From a bacterium (GTDB lineage Bacteria; Bacillota; Clostridia; Lachnospirales; Lachnospiraceae), in the NCBI GenBank assembly GCA_023663725.1, contig JAMPGX010000003.1:62001-126000 (forward strand): a stretch of 64,000 nt of DNA. The letters run 5' to 3'. Made by a program: the position numbers and the translations under genes. Every line of letters starts with the position of its first letter. The stretch's first letter is position 1. Under the pieces are notes generated by a model. That model did no database searches, had not been told where the DNA came from, and saw nothing but the letters and a program-made list of their open reading frames with translations. Of the stretch, positions 34,011 to 42,630 are shown piece after piece.

Positions 34011-35225
34011 ATGTTCAAGATCAATGACAATTATTTGAAGCTGCCGGGCAGTTATCTGTTTTCAACGATTGGCAGGAAGGTGAATGATTATGCGGCGGCC
34101 AATCCGGATAAACGAATTATTCGCCTTGGCATAGGAGATGTCACTCAGCCGCTGGCGCCTGCCATTATTGACGCCATGCACAGCGCTGTGGATGAGATGG
34201 GAGACGCTGCCACATTTCGGGGCTACGCTCCGGATCTGGGATATGAATTCCTGCGCAATGCCATAGCGGACAACGACTACAAGGCCAGAGGCTGTCAGAT
34301 CAGCGCGGATGAGATCTTTATCTCTGACGGCGCCAAATGTGATTCCGGCAACATTCAGGAGATTTTCAGCATGGAAAATCGGATTGCGGTGTGCGATCCG
34401 GTCTATCCGGTGTATGTGGACACCAATGTGATGGCGGGCAGAGCGGGAACCTACGACGCGAAGAGCGGGACCTGGAGCGATGTGATCTATATGCCCTGCA
34501 CCGAGGATAACGGCTTTGTTCCTCAGCTTCCCAGCCAGACGCCGGATATCATCTATCTGTGTTTTCCCAACAATCCAACCGGTTCTGCGATCACCAGGGA
34601 CCAGTTGCAGGAGTGGGTGGATTATGCCAACAGGGTGGGAACTGTCATCATTTATGACGCGGCCTATGAAGCATATATCTCCGAGGAGAATGTGCCGCAC
34701 ACCATCTATGAGTGCCAGGGGGCCAGAACCTGCGCTATTGAGCTGCGTTCGTTCTCCAAGAAGGCGGGATTCACCGGTGTGCGGCTGGGCTTTACCGTGA
34801 TTCCCAGGGAGCTGAAGGCGGGCGACGTGACATTGCATAGCCTGTGGGCGAGACGCCATGGCACCAAGTACAACGGAGCGCCCTATATCGTGCAGAGAGC
34901 GGGCGAGGCCGTATACTCCGAGGCGGGAAGGGCGCAGCTCGATCAGCAGATTGCCTACTATATGAAGAATGCGGCATATATATATAACGGGCTGAAGGAT
35001 GCCGGCTACACGGTTTCCGGCGGTGTGAACGCGCCGTATATCTGGCTCAAAGCGCCTCGAGGCATGAGCAGTTGGGAGTTCTTTGACTATCTGTTGGAGA
35101 ATGCCAATGTGGTGGGTACACCCGGTTCAGGCTTTGGCCCCAGCGGTGAGACGTATTTTCGCCTGACTGCTTTTGGCAGTTATGAGAACACCGTGGAGGC
35201 CGTGGACCGGATCAGGGCGCTGTAG
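34011..35225 (+). CDS. dapL: LL-diaminopimelate aminotransferase
   Basis: 404 residues. The opening NDNYLKLPGSYLFSTIGRKV, RLGIGDVTQPL, and SDGAKCDSGNIQEIF are characteristic of DapL; the PLP lysine is in RSFSKKAGFTGVRLGF. It converts tetrahydrodipicolinate directly to LL-diaminopimelate, bypassing the acylated intermediates. With dapF it gives a complete two-step route to meso-diaminopimelate. AGGGGGAG precedes the ATG. Confidence 0.97.
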   Translation: MFKINDNYLKLPGSYLFSTIGRKVNDYAAANPDKRIIRLGIGDVTQPLAPAIIDAMHSAVDEMGDAATFRGYAPDLGYEFLRNAIADNDYKARGCQISADEIFISDGAKCDSGNIQEIFSMENRIAVCDPVYPVYVDTNVMAGRAGTYDAKSGTWSDVIYMPCTEDNGFVPQLPSQTPDIIYLCFPNNPTGSAITRDQLQEWVDYANRVGTVIIYDAAYEAYISEENVPHTIYECQGARTCAIELRSFSKKAGFTGVRLGFTVIPRELKAGDVTLHSLWARRHGTKYNGAPYIVQRAGEAVYSEAGRAQLDQQIAYYMKNAAYIYNGLKDAGYTVSGGVNAPYIWLKAPRGMSSWEFFDYLLENANVVGTPGSGFGPSGETYFRLTAFGSYENTVEAVDRIRAL

Positions 35226-35266
35226 GTAGCGTTGGCAGAATAGCCATGTGGAAGGGGGGAACCGGC

Positions 35267-37216
35267 ATGGAGCATGAGCGGGATTACCTGACTGGTCTGT
35301 GGACGCGACAAGCCTTGTATGCCTATTATCAGACGCTCAAGCTGGGCAGCAGGATCCATTTTATGTTCATGGATGTGGACAATTTTAAGATCGTCAACGA
35401 CATCTATGGACACAATCAGGGAGATGCGCTGCTGGTGAATATTGCCGGTATTCTGCAAAAGAGCGCTCCGATGGCCCATGCGGTCAGGATGGGCGGCGAT
35501 GAATTTGTGCTGATTTTTCCCCCAGAGGTCAGTCGGGAGACACTGTGCGAAATTGCCTCTGCAATCATTGAGCGAGTGCAGAGCAGGGAGGGCGCCGAGT
35601 ATATCCAGACCAATATATCGATGAGCATCGGCATCCTCTATGATGAAAGGGTAGATCACACGCTGGAGGACACCTTGCTCAAAAGTGATATGGCCATGTA
35701 TCATGCCAAGGACAATGGCAAAGGTCGCTATGTAGTGTTCAATGATATCGCTGAGCTGGTGCTGGGAGAGCTGGCGATGGAAAAGCGGCAGCAGCAGGCG
35801 ATGCTGAATCAGGAGTTTGAGGTGCGGTATGTACCCATCGTCATGACGCAGACATCGAGGCTCCATATGGCACAGGCCTACCTGGTCTGGCATATGCCGG
35901 ACGGCCGCTGTCTGGGGCAGGAGCATTTTTTCTCACTGTTTATCAAAAACGGCTTTGCGGCGCAGCTCAATGCCTGGGTTATAGAGAGAGTGATACAGGA
36001 CATTGTCACATTCAGAGAAAAAAAGGAAGGGCCGGAGCGGGTGGCAGTGCGGATTTCGCGTCTGCTGCTGTGGAATGGCAGTCTGCTGACCAAGGTGGAG
36101 AAGCTGATACATAAATATGGGGTGAAGGCGGAGGAACTGGAATTGGAGATCGACGAATCAGCCTTTGCTCGGGGCAAGGAAGAGATGATTGCCAATATTC
36201 GGGCGCTGCACAGGTGTGGCTTCCGCATTTCACTCACCGGAGTAGGGCAGGATTTCACCAGTCTGCGGTATTGGGATATGTTGCCCATTGATACGCTGAA
36301 ATTCCAGAGAGAGTACATGCAGCATGCGTTTTCCAGTCATAAGGGGCGCAGGATCATGAAGACATTGATGTCTGTCGGGCGCGAGCTCAAGATGGATATC
36401 GTGGCGGACGGCGTGACCTCTCGGGAGGAGATAATGTACCTCATTGAATGCGGCTGTAATGCCGTGGGCGGCGAATACTTTACTAAGCCTTTGAATGTGG
36501 AGGATTTTCTGGATTATGTGGAAAAGAATCTGCGAACCGAAATGCGGGTGACGGAATTCCCGTTTTGGACGGATTATGCGGCAGTGGACAGCTCTTTGCG
36601 GGCTGTTCCATTGGGCTCAGGGATACATCTGACTGAGGGGATCAGCACGAATTGGGGCGGTGTGTTATTTGACGGCGGCGATGTGGGAGAAAATGTGTTG
36701 GAGCTGCCTGCGGAGCTGTTGGCCAGCGACTCTTACACTGTCTGTATGTGGGTGAAGCCCTTGGAATTAAATGGCTGGAGCAGCGTTCTGTACGCCAGAT
36801 ATAACAATGGCTTTATGTCTGTGGTACCGTATTCTCCGGATCAATCCAGCATCTACAGGGTGCATCAGGATTTTTTTGTCAATCACTTTCATGACATCCT
36901 TATCAGGATGGTGCGGCGGAATAAATGGAGCTTTCTGTGCGTGACCTTTGACGCGATCACTGGCGTGGGACGGCTGTACTTGAATGGCCGGTTGGCGGGG
37001 GAGCTTGAGGACATTCCGCAGCTGCCTGCCTGTAAGCAGATATTGCTGGGCGGCGATCCCTTTCAGCGGTCCTTCCGCGGGTATGTGTCCGGTCTGGTGT
37101 TCTGTGACGGTGTGATGACGGAGTCAGAGATACAGGATTTCTATGATGATTTCTGCAAAGATTCTGGATTTGCAGGAGATACAGAGAACTTCTGGATAGA
37201 GGGAGACAGAGGATAG
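35267..37216 (+). CDS. GGDEF - degenerate EAL - LamG-like fusion protein
   Basis: 649 residues from the ATG at 35267 (GGGGGG just upstream; an ATG at 35246 lacks a site). Residues about 5-160 form a GGDEF domain (MDVDNFKIVNDIYGH, RMGGDEFVLIF), apparently active. Residues 180-425 align with an EAL domain, but the catalytic EAL reads QAY and the DDFGTG loop reads TGVGQDF, so phosphodiesterase activity should be lost. Residues about 450-640 form a LamG/concanavalin-like jelly roll (SYTVCMWVKPLELNGW, WSFLCVTFDAITGVGRLYLNG). No signal peptide or membrane helix, so the lectin-like domain is cytoplasmic. Confidence 0.88.
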   Translation: MEHERDYLTGLWTRQALYAYYQTLKLGSRIHFMFMDVDNFKIVNDIYGHNQGDALLVNIAGILQKSAPMAHAVRMGGDEFVLIFPPEVSRETLCEIASAIIERVQSREGAEYIQTNISMSIGILYDERVDHTLEDTLLKSDMAMYHAKDNGKGRYVVFNDIAELVLGELAMEKRQQQAMLNQEFEVRYVPIVMTQTSRLHMAQAYLVWHMPDGRCLGQEHFFSLFIKNGFAAQLNAWVIERVIQDIVTFREKKEGPERVAVRISRLLLWNGSLLTKVEKLIHKYGVKAEELELEIDESAFARGKEEMIANIRALHRCGFRISLTGVGQDFTSLRYWDMLPIDTLKFQREYMQHAFSSHKGRRIMKTLMSVGRELKMDIVADGVTSREEIMYLIECGCNAVGGEYFTKPLNVEDFLDYVEKNLRTEMRVTEFPFWTDYAAVDSSLRAVPLGSGIHLTEGISTNWGGVLFDGGDVGENVLELPAELLASDSYTVCMWVKPLELNGWSSVLYARYNNGFMSVVPYSPDQSSIYRVHQDFFVNHFHDILIRMVRRNKWSFLCVTFDAITGVGRLYLNGRLAGELEDIPQLPACKQILLGGDPFQRSFRGYVSGLVFCDGVMTESEIQDFYDDFCKDSGFAGDTENFWIEGDRG

Positions 37217-37239
37217 AGGAGGGCAGGCCTATATCCGCC

Positions 37240-37719
37240 TCATCGGGATATATCTGCGTACTCTGCTTTTGCTGCGGAGAGCAGATCATCGGGGGCAAGC
37301 TCAATCTGGGAGCCCAGGCGTCCGCCGCTGACAATGACCGTGGGAAGGTTCTCCGCGGAGCGGTCGATTCGGGTCACATACTGCTTTTTCATGCCGATGG
37401 CGGTACAGCCGCCCCGAATATAGCCGGTGACGGCGTTGATCTCCTTCACATGAATCATGTCTACACTCTTTTCCCCTACGCTGCGGGCGGCGGCTTTGAG
37501 GTCGAGCTCCCGATTAATAGGGATCACAAATACAAAATAGTCGTGTGCTCCCTTTGTCACCAGAGTCTTGTACACCTTGTCATAGGGCAGCTCCAGCTTG
37601 TCCGCGATCTGCAGAGCGTCCACGAATTCATCACATTCATAGGTATACTGTGTGAACGGTATCTTCATGGACTCCAGAATCCGCATGGCGTTGGTTTTGA
37701 TTTCCTTTGTTTTGGACAT
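37240..37719 (-). CDS. ybaK: YbaK/EbsC-type Cys-tRNA(Pro) deacylase
   Basis: 159 residues from the ATG at 37719 (GAGAGAGG upstream). The YbaK fold is recognisable from DALQIADKLELPYDKVYKTLV, FVIPINRELDLKAAARSVG, GYIRGGCTAIGMKKQ and the C-terminal GGRLGSQIELAPDDLL. It hydrolyses cysteine wrongly attached to tRNA-Pro. Monocistronic on the minus strand with a strong promoter at 37767-37795. Confidence 0.93.
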   Translation of the reverse strand: MSKTKEIKTNAMRILESMKIPFTQYTYECDEFVDALQIADKLELPYDKVYKTLVTKGAHDYFVFVIPINRELDLKAAARSVGEKSVDMIHVKEINAVTGYIRGGCTAIGMKKQYVTRIDRSAENLPTVIVSGGRLGSQIELAPDDLLSAAKAEYADISR

Positions 37720-37766
37720 GGTGTGTTCCTCTCTCCCTGCTGTGTCTATCAATTTATACTTCATAT

Positions 37767-37795
37767 AGTATAGTTCGGGAGGGAGAGGGTGTCAA
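37767..37795 (-). promoter_or_regulatory. Strong sigma-70 promoter of ybaK
   Basis: On the minus strand TTGACA (complement of 37790-37795), 17 bases, TATACT (complement of 37767-37772); near consensus. Confidence 0.8.
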
Positions 37796-37833
37796 GCATG
37801 GTTCGATAAGAAGTCTCAAGGAGGTAAATGAAT

Positions 37834-38640
37834 ATGGCACTGATTCAAATGACATATCTTTCCATGGCGCTGCTGCGGACGGTAGAGGTACAGGTGATCC
37901 TCCCCATAGACAAGATAAACCTTACGAGTGGAGACGACGCGCAGGGGAAGGATTATAAGACGCTGTACCTGCTCCACGGGCTGCTGGGCAGCAATGTGGA
38001 CTGGATCTCCGGCACCTGTATCCAGAGATGGGCGGAGGAGAGGAATCTGGCGGTGGTCATGCCCAGCGGAGAAAACTCGTTTTATTTTGACCATGCTCTA
38101 CCCAACAGCGCATATGGCACCTTTGTCGGACAGGAGCTGCCAGCTATGATGAGAAGGACGTTTCCGCTGTCGAATCGGAGGGAGGATACCTATATCGGAG
38201 GGCTGTCCATGGGCGGTTACGGGGCGTTGCGCAATGGGCTGAAGTATTGCGATACTTTCAGTCGCATCATTGCCCTGTCCAGCGCAGTGCATATCTTTGA
38301 GGAAAAGGGGCATGGGCTCTTTGGAGGATTGGCATGCTTTGGAGATAAAAAGGAGGCGGAGAAGACAGATTTGAATCCGAAGATAGCTTTTGAACACGCT
38401 AAAGCGAAAGGACAGGTTCCCCAAATCTATATGTCCTGTGGGCTCGAGGATAGCCTGCTCGCCGCCAATCGCGGGCTAAAGGAATTTTTTGAAAAGCAGG
38501 GCGCGGAGCTGACCTATGTGGAAGCGGCAGGAGGTCATGAGTGGGATTTCTGGAACAGCCAGATTCTTGAGGCCCTGAAGTGGCTGCCGCTGGAGACGCA
38601 GTCCCAGGGGAGCAACAGCGGGCATGTGGTGGAAAAATAG
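37834..38640 (+). CDS. Esterase D/tributyrin-esterase-like alpha/beta hydrolase
   Basis: 268 residues from the ATG at 37834; AAGGAGGT sits 8 bases upstream, whereas the ATG at 37828 is too close to it. The oxyanion region is LYLLHGLLGSNVDW, the nucleophile is in GGLSMGGYGALR, and the catalytic His is in GGHEWDFW. The family includes acetyl-xylan, feruloyl and S-formylglutathione esterases. It is related in fold to the double esterase at 7738 but has a single domain. Substrate unknown. Confidence 0.9.
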   Translation: MALIQMTYLSMALLRTVEVQVILPIDKINLTSGDDAQGKDYKTLYLLHGLLGSNVDWISGTCIQRWAEERNLAVVMPSGENSFYFDHALPNSAYGTFVGQELPAMMRRTFPLSNRREDTYIGGLSMGGYGALRNGLKYCDTFSRIIALSSAVHIFEEKGHGLFGGLACFGDKKEAEKTDLNPKIAFEHAKAKGQVPQIYMSCGLEDSLLAANRGLKEFFEKQGAELTYVEAAGGHEWDFWNSQILEALKWLPLETQSQGSNSGHVVEK

Positions 38641-38686
38641 CGTAAGAAGAAAATGGTGGATGCCAGTAATGTCAGCTGGTAGGTCT

Positions 38687-38908
38687 TTACTCTTCAGGAC
38701 GTTTGTATTCGATCAACTCCCCTACCTCTATATTGAGATACCAACATAATTTGCAAATTAATCCAGTATCAAAGCGGCTGACATCATCACGGCAATATTT
38801 GTTAAAGTTGGTTCGGGGAATATCAAGGTCTTTACAAATCTTGTTTTTACTGATACCTCTTTCTTCCAATATTTCACTGATTCGTAGATGTAAATTTCCA
38901 TAATCCAT
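38687..38908 (-). CDS. XRE/Cro-type helix-turn-helix regulator
   Basis: 73 residues forming one HTH_3-like domain: ISEILEERGISKNKICKDL then RTNFNKYCRDDVSRFDTGLICKLCWYLNIEVGELIEY, the standard five-helix layout. AAGGAG precedes the ATG. Strongly AT-rich compared with the genes on the left. It is divergent from the 59-residue gene, with three 15-bp repeats between them (38954-38998), its probable operator. Confidence 0.88.
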   Translation of the reverse strand: MDYGNLHLRISEILEERGISKNKICKDLDIPRTNFNKYCRDDVSRFDTGLICKLCWYLNIEVGELIEYKRPEE

Positions 38909-38953
38909 AGAGGATACTCCTTTACTTTTCTCTAATTATTTTATATAATAGCT

Positions 38954-38998
38954 AACAGAAATATAATTCACAGAAATGATATTCACACAAATGTTAGG
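38954..38998. promoter_or_regulatory. Three 15-bp iterons between divergent genes
   Basis: AACAGAAATATAATT (38954-38968), CACAGAAATGATATT (38969-38983) and a third, partial CACACAAATGTT (38984-38995 and following) repeat head to tail. The spacing of 15 bp and position suggest tandem operator sites for the XRE protein (inference). Confidence 0.6.
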
Positions 38999-39013
38999 TA
39001 CCAGGGGATAAAC

Positions 39014-39193
39014 ATGGAGAAAAGCGAAATTAAAGATAGATTATTTGATGTACTGAATGATACGGATCATTTACCAATACAGGATATCATGGTTGATGAT
39101 AAAAAGAATTTGGTGAATGTTTATCTTACAGATGGCACAAGATTTTCAGTTCGTGTAGAAAAATATGGTAGCTGGCGTGTTTATAAGGTATAA
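39014..39193 (+). CDS. 59-residue hypothetical protein
   Basis: An ATG at 39014 with AGGGGA upstream, 59 codons, TAA. The product is charged and soluble; the second half (NLVNVYLTDGTRFSVRVEKY) looks like three beta strands. No family recognised. It is divergent from the XRE gene across the iterons and shares its AT-rich composition, so the two probably arrived together and are co-regulated. Confidence 0.65.
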   Translation: MEKSEIKDRLFDVLNDTDHLPIQDIMVDDKKNLVNVYLTDGTRFSVRVEKYGSWRVYKV

Positions 39194-39345
39194 TGGGTAA
39201 AATGTTGTACATTTAACCGAAGTATTTACATTTTATTTATAGCGGGGATTATAACGATATAAATCAGATTTCATTTGATCGGTTGGACTTATTTTTATGA
39301 GGAAAAAGAATATACAAACTATCTTAGAAAAGAGGAGGCGTGTGA

Positions 39346-40017
39346 TTGGAAATGGTCAGGATAGAGGAATATGTGGCGGCTTTAACAGATATGCTAAAGG
39401 ATGCATTTGGTGAGAGATTGATGTATATAGGGCTGCAGGGCAGTTATCTCCGCCATGAGGAAACGGAAAACAGTGATATTGATATTATGGCTGTGATTGA
39501 CGGTCTTTCGGTGGAGGATTTGGAAACCTATCAGAAAGCGCTTGTCTCAATAGGGAATTTTGACAAGTCCTGTGGCTTTATCTGTGGCAAAGCGGATCTG
39601 GAACATTGGAATCCGCTGGAAATATGCCATTTGCTGAACGCGACCAGGGATTATTACGGAGAGCTGAAGAAGCTTGTTCCGGCTTATACCATGGAAGACG
39701 AAAGAAACTATGTCAAGCTCAGTCTGAATAATCTCTATCACGAAATCTGTCACTGTTATATCCATACTGACAGGGCGAATAATATTGCAAAACTGCCGAT
39801 GGCATATAAATCGGTATTCTATATTTTGCAGCATTTGCATTATTTGAGCAGCGGTTATTTCGCTGCGACAAAACAGGAATTGCTTGAATGTTTACAGGGT
39901 GAGGATAGAGCAGTTCTGGAATGGAGTATGTCGTTTCCCAATCAGAGCGACTATGATTTTGACAGAGCTTTTTACACATTGTTTCATTGGTGCCAGGACG
40001 CGCTGTCGAGAGTATGA
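39346..40017 (+). CDS. Nucleotidyltransferase-domain protein
   Basis: 223 residues starting at TTG (39346) behind GAGGAGG; the ATG at 39352 is a second choice. The pol-beta-like signature GLQGSYLRHEETENSDIDIMAV (GS followed by DxD) sits near residue 28, followed by a mostly helical C-terminal half resembling aminoglycoside nucleotidyltransferase-type helper domains. Such proteins transfer NMP to small molecules or proteins. It is not clearly a resistance enzyme. Confidence 0.82.
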   Translation: MEMVRIEEYVAALTDMLKDAFGERLMYIGLQGSYLRHEETENSDIDIMAVIDGLSVEDLETYQKALVSIGNFDKSCGFICGKADLEHWNPLEICHLLNATRDYYGELKKLVPAYTMEDERNYVKLSLNNLYHEICHCYIHTDRANNIAKLPMAYKSVFYILQHLHYLSSGYFAATKQELLECLQGEDRAVLEWSMSFPNQSDYDFDRAFYTLFHWCQDALSRV

Positions 40018-40160
40018 TTTAGGAACAGCATCCTTTTCGCTGAAGGCTGGGAAGTGTGAAAAAACTGCCGAGGCTTTTGAGTTGTAAGGATTTCACAAAA
40101 CTTTTAGCACTTTGATCGTATTCGCAGGTGCGAGGTCATCTACAAAGATTGTAAAAATAC

Positions 40161-40191
40161 TTGACATTAACGTAACGGAAACCCTTATACT
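40161..40191 (+). promoter_or_regulatory. MerR-type promoter with 19-bp spacer
   Basis: TTGACA (40161-40166) and TATACT (40186-40191) are near consensus but separated by 19 bases, the over-long spacing typical of promoters that MerR proteins activate by twisting DNA. A near-palindrome TTAACGTAA lies in the spacer. It precedes the MerR-methyltransferase gene, implying autoregulation. Confidence 0.72.
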
Positions 40192-40219
40192 ATTGGTAGG
40201 GAGGGGGACGATCGACAGC

Positions 40220-41380
40220 ATGCGAGAACGGTATACAGCCGGAGAACTGGCCCGGTGTGCGGGGGTATCCGCGCGAACCATCCGGTTTTATGAGGAAAAA
40301 GGTATCCTGCAGCCCAGGGAGCGGTCGGACGAGGGGTATCGCCTGTATGATGGCAGCGCGGTCCTGCGGCTGCAGGAGATATTGATGCTGAAGTATATGG
40401 GACTGTCTCTGGAGCAGATTCAGTATGTTTTGAGTCAGGGGGAGCAGATGCCGGCCGCCCTGCTGCTGGAGCGCCAGAAGGAGCTGGTCTTGGAGGAGCG
40501 TCGCTGTCTGGACCGTATCCTGGAGAGCATCGACCAGGCGCAGCGGTACTGCAGGGAGGGGGAATTGCCGGTATCCCGCCTGTCGGAGATCATGCAACTG
40601 GTGACAAAGAATCAACAGGCGGACTTTCGCTATGGCCTGTATGAGCGCTATGGAACCGGCAGCCAGAAGTGGCATCAGTGGTTATTTGATCAGTTGCCGT
40701 TGGAGCCGGGGATGAAGGTGCTGGATGTGGGCTGTGGTCATGGAAACGTGTGGCATCACAATTGGCAGAGGATTCCCGCGAGATGCGGTATCACTCTGCT
40801 GGACAAGGAGACAAAGGGCCTGCAGTACCTGCGTGGGATTTACCGGAAGCGCCAGGGGGAGCTGGCGGCGGGAGTAAAGCTTACCTTTCTGTGCGAGGAT
40901 GCGGAGAGCTGGCAGTGTCCGCCTGCAGGATACGATCTGATCCTGGCAGGGCATCTGTGGAGCTATATCCGGGATAAGGAGGGAGTGCTTGGCAGGCTGC
41001 GCCGCGGACTGGCGGAGGGCGGCAGACTGATTTCCACTTTTACCTCTCAGGTTTGCGTCAGCGATGTCAATCGGATATTGGAACCCGTCCTGGGCAGGAG
41101 AGTGCTGAGAGCGTATCAGGAGCGCAAACAGGCTTTTGCCGCACAGATGGAGGAGCTTTTTGCCGGAGAGTTTGGCAAAGTCTCCCGAATGACTTATCAT
41201 AACGGTCTGCGTATCGGGCAGCCGGAGGAGCTGCTGCAATACCTGTGCGGTCTGGACGGAGAGTTGGAGGCCCAGCTTAAGGCAAAGGAGCAGGAGGTAA
41301 AAAAATACTTTCGGGAACTGGCCCGGCGGGGAGAGATGCCGGAGATCGGCACCGAGGGACTTTGTTATCGCTGCGAGTGA
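40220..41380 (+). CDS. MerR regulator fused to a SAM-dependent methyltransferase
   Basis: 386 residues from the ATG at 40220 (the upstream open frame runs through the promoter). Residues 1-70 are a MerR winged helix (YTAGELARCAGVSARTIRFYEEKGIL, DEGYRLYD), then a coiled-coil dimerisation helix. Residues about 150-386 are a class I methyltransferase with motif I VLDVGCGHGNVWHHNW. So the effector-binding part of the regulator is a methyltransferase, perhaps sensing or modifying a small molecule. An R1 repeat follows immediately. Confidence 0.9.
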   Translation: MRERYTAGELARCAGVSARTIRFYEEKGILQPRERSDEGYRLYDGSAVLRLQEILMLKYMGLSLEQIQYVLSQGEQMPAALLLERQKELVLEERRCLDRILESIDQAQRYCREGELPVSRLSEIMQLVTKNQQADFRYGLYERYGTGSQKWHQWLFDQLPLEPGMKVLDVGCGHGNVWHHNWQRIPARCGITLLDKETKGLQYLRGIYRKRQGELAAGVKLTFLCEDAESWQCPPAGYDLILAGHLWSYIRDKEGVLGRLRRGLAEGGRLISTFTSQVCVSDVNRILEPVLGRRVLRAYQERKQAFAAQMEELFAGEFGKVSRMTYHNGLRIGQPEELLQYLCGLDGELEAQLKAKEQEVKKYFRELARRGEMPEIGTEGLCYRCE

Positions 41381-41405
41381 CAGAGCGGGCAGAAAGAGAC
41401 TATTA

Positions 41406-41625
41406 TAGACGATTGCGAAAATCGGTTACTATGCGAGTGTCATTGTGCACATTGCATATTCCAACGAAGGCACGCTCTCGCTTCGTTCTCACTGTAGCGG
41501 TACTAAGCTCGTGCCGAATGAATTCGGCAGACCTCGCTAAGAACCGACAGTTCGAAAGAGCCTACTTATGGAATATGCAATATACACAATTCGGTACTGG
41601 CATAAGGCTGTTTTGCAATTGCCTA
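41406..41625 (+). repeat. R1 repeat, copy 2 (about 220 bp)
   Basis: Begins TAGACGATTGCG and ends CAATTGCCTA. Arms ATTGTGCACATTGCATATTC and GAATATGCAATATACACAAT are inverted. Same central CGGTACTAAGCTCGTGCCG as copies 1 and 3. One base shorter than copy 3 around AGAGCCTACTTATGG, which breaks any shared reading frame. Confidence 0.87.
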
Positions 41626-41657
41626 AAAGAGCTTATTATATGGAGAGGAGAAGAGGA

Positions 41658-42227
41658 ATGATACCGACAAGGGAAAAAGCGGAGGAGTTGTTGCGGGACG
41701 GGGAGGCGTGCAATCAGGGACAATGGGCGGAACACAGCAGGGTAGCAGCCCGGTGCGCGGAGAAGATAGCCGCCGCCTGCGGGGATATGGATGCGGAAAA
41801 GGCTTATGTGCTGGGGCTGCTCCACGATATCGGGCGCAAGTTTGGAGTCAAGCATATGGGGCATATTTATGACGGTTATCGCTATATGACGGAGCTGGGG
41901 TATGACGAGGTGGCCCGTATCTGTCTAAGCCACTCCTTCAGCATACAGAGGTTGGAGGATTACGTCGGCAATTGGGATATCACCCCAGAGCAGCAACAGG
42001 AGCTGCGAGGACTGCTGGAGGAGATGGTATATGACGACTATGACAGGCTGATTCAGGTCTGCGACTCGCTGGCGGGAATCACGGTGATGGACATGGAGGA
42101 GCGCATGGCGGACGTGAGACGGCGCTATGGCAGTTATCCCCAGGACAAATGGGACCGGAACCTGGAGCTGAAAGGATATTTTGAGGAGAAAATGGGGCAG
42201 GATATCTATGCTGCGGTAGGGGATTGA
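41658..42227 (+). CDS. HD-domain hydrolase
   Basis: 189 residues from the ATG at 41658 (GGAG 8 bases upstream). The metal site of HD phosphohydrolases is visible: His in WAEHSRVAARC, the HD doublet in GLLHDIGRKFG, later H in CLSHSF and Asp in VCDSLAGI. Such enzymes remove phosphate from nucleotides or other small phosphoesters. First gene of a tightly packed run (HD, MazG-like, phospholipase-like, P-loop kinase). Confidence 0.87.
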   Translation: MIPTREKAEELLRDGEACNQGQWAEHSRVAARCAEKIAAACGDMDAEKAYVLGLLHDIGRKFGVKHMGHIYDGYRYMTELGYDEVARICLSHSFSIQRLEDYVGNWDITPEQQQELRGLLEEMVYDDYDRLIQVCDSLAGITVMDMEERMADVRRRYGSYPQDKWDRNLELKGYFEEKMGQDIYAAVGD

Positions 42228-42247
42228 AAGGAGGCGCACTGGTATTT

Positions 42248-42577
42248 ATGAGTAGAACTTTTGCAGAAATGCAAGACATATACAAAGAGGTTGTTAATCG
42301 ATTCAATAAGATTGAGTTGCGGGAATGGAAAGCAGAAGGGGCTATGATCGAATTGGCAAAGCAGGTCGGCGAATTGGCAAAGCAAGTCATGATCAAAGAA
42401 AGATATTATGCTCTGGAAGGAGAAACACCGGATGTTGACGAGCGTTTAGGTAATGAGATGGCGGATGTAGTCGCACAAATCATGAGATTGGCTGATTATT
42501 ACAAAATTGATTTAGAAAAGGTTTTCATTGAAGCCAGAGAAGATGAAGACAGATACTTAAGATCAAGAGGGGTTTAA
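42248..42577 (+). CDS. MazG-like nucleotide pyrophosphohydrolase
   Basis: 109 residues from the ATG at 42248; AAAGGAGG lies rather far (13 bases) upstream. The helical MazG signature is visible: EGAMIELAKQVGELAKQVM, then GNEMADVVAQIMRLADYYKIDLEKVF with the acidic metal ligands. These enzymes hydrolyse NTP or dNTP to NMP and pyrophosphate. More AT-rich than the flanking genes, suggesting it was added to the operon. Confidence 0.8.
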   Translation: MSRTFAEMQDIYKEVVNRFNKIELREWKAEGAMIELAKQVGELAKQVMIKERYYALEGETPDVDERLGNEMADVVAQIMRLADYYKIDLEKVFIEAREDEDRYLRSRGV

Positions 42578-42630
42578 ATTGCGATATGCAAAACGGAGGT
42601 TCATTTGAACCTTTCATGGAGGGAAGAGAT

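Noticed and set aside
38954-38998. CRISPR array
   Set aside because: The three 15-bp units are contiguous, without spacers, and no cas gene is present.
42350-42395. Tandem duplication GAATTGGCAAAGCA in the MazG-like gene
   Set aside because: The repeated ELAKQV matches the normal helical pattern of MazG proteins, so it need not be a recent duplication.
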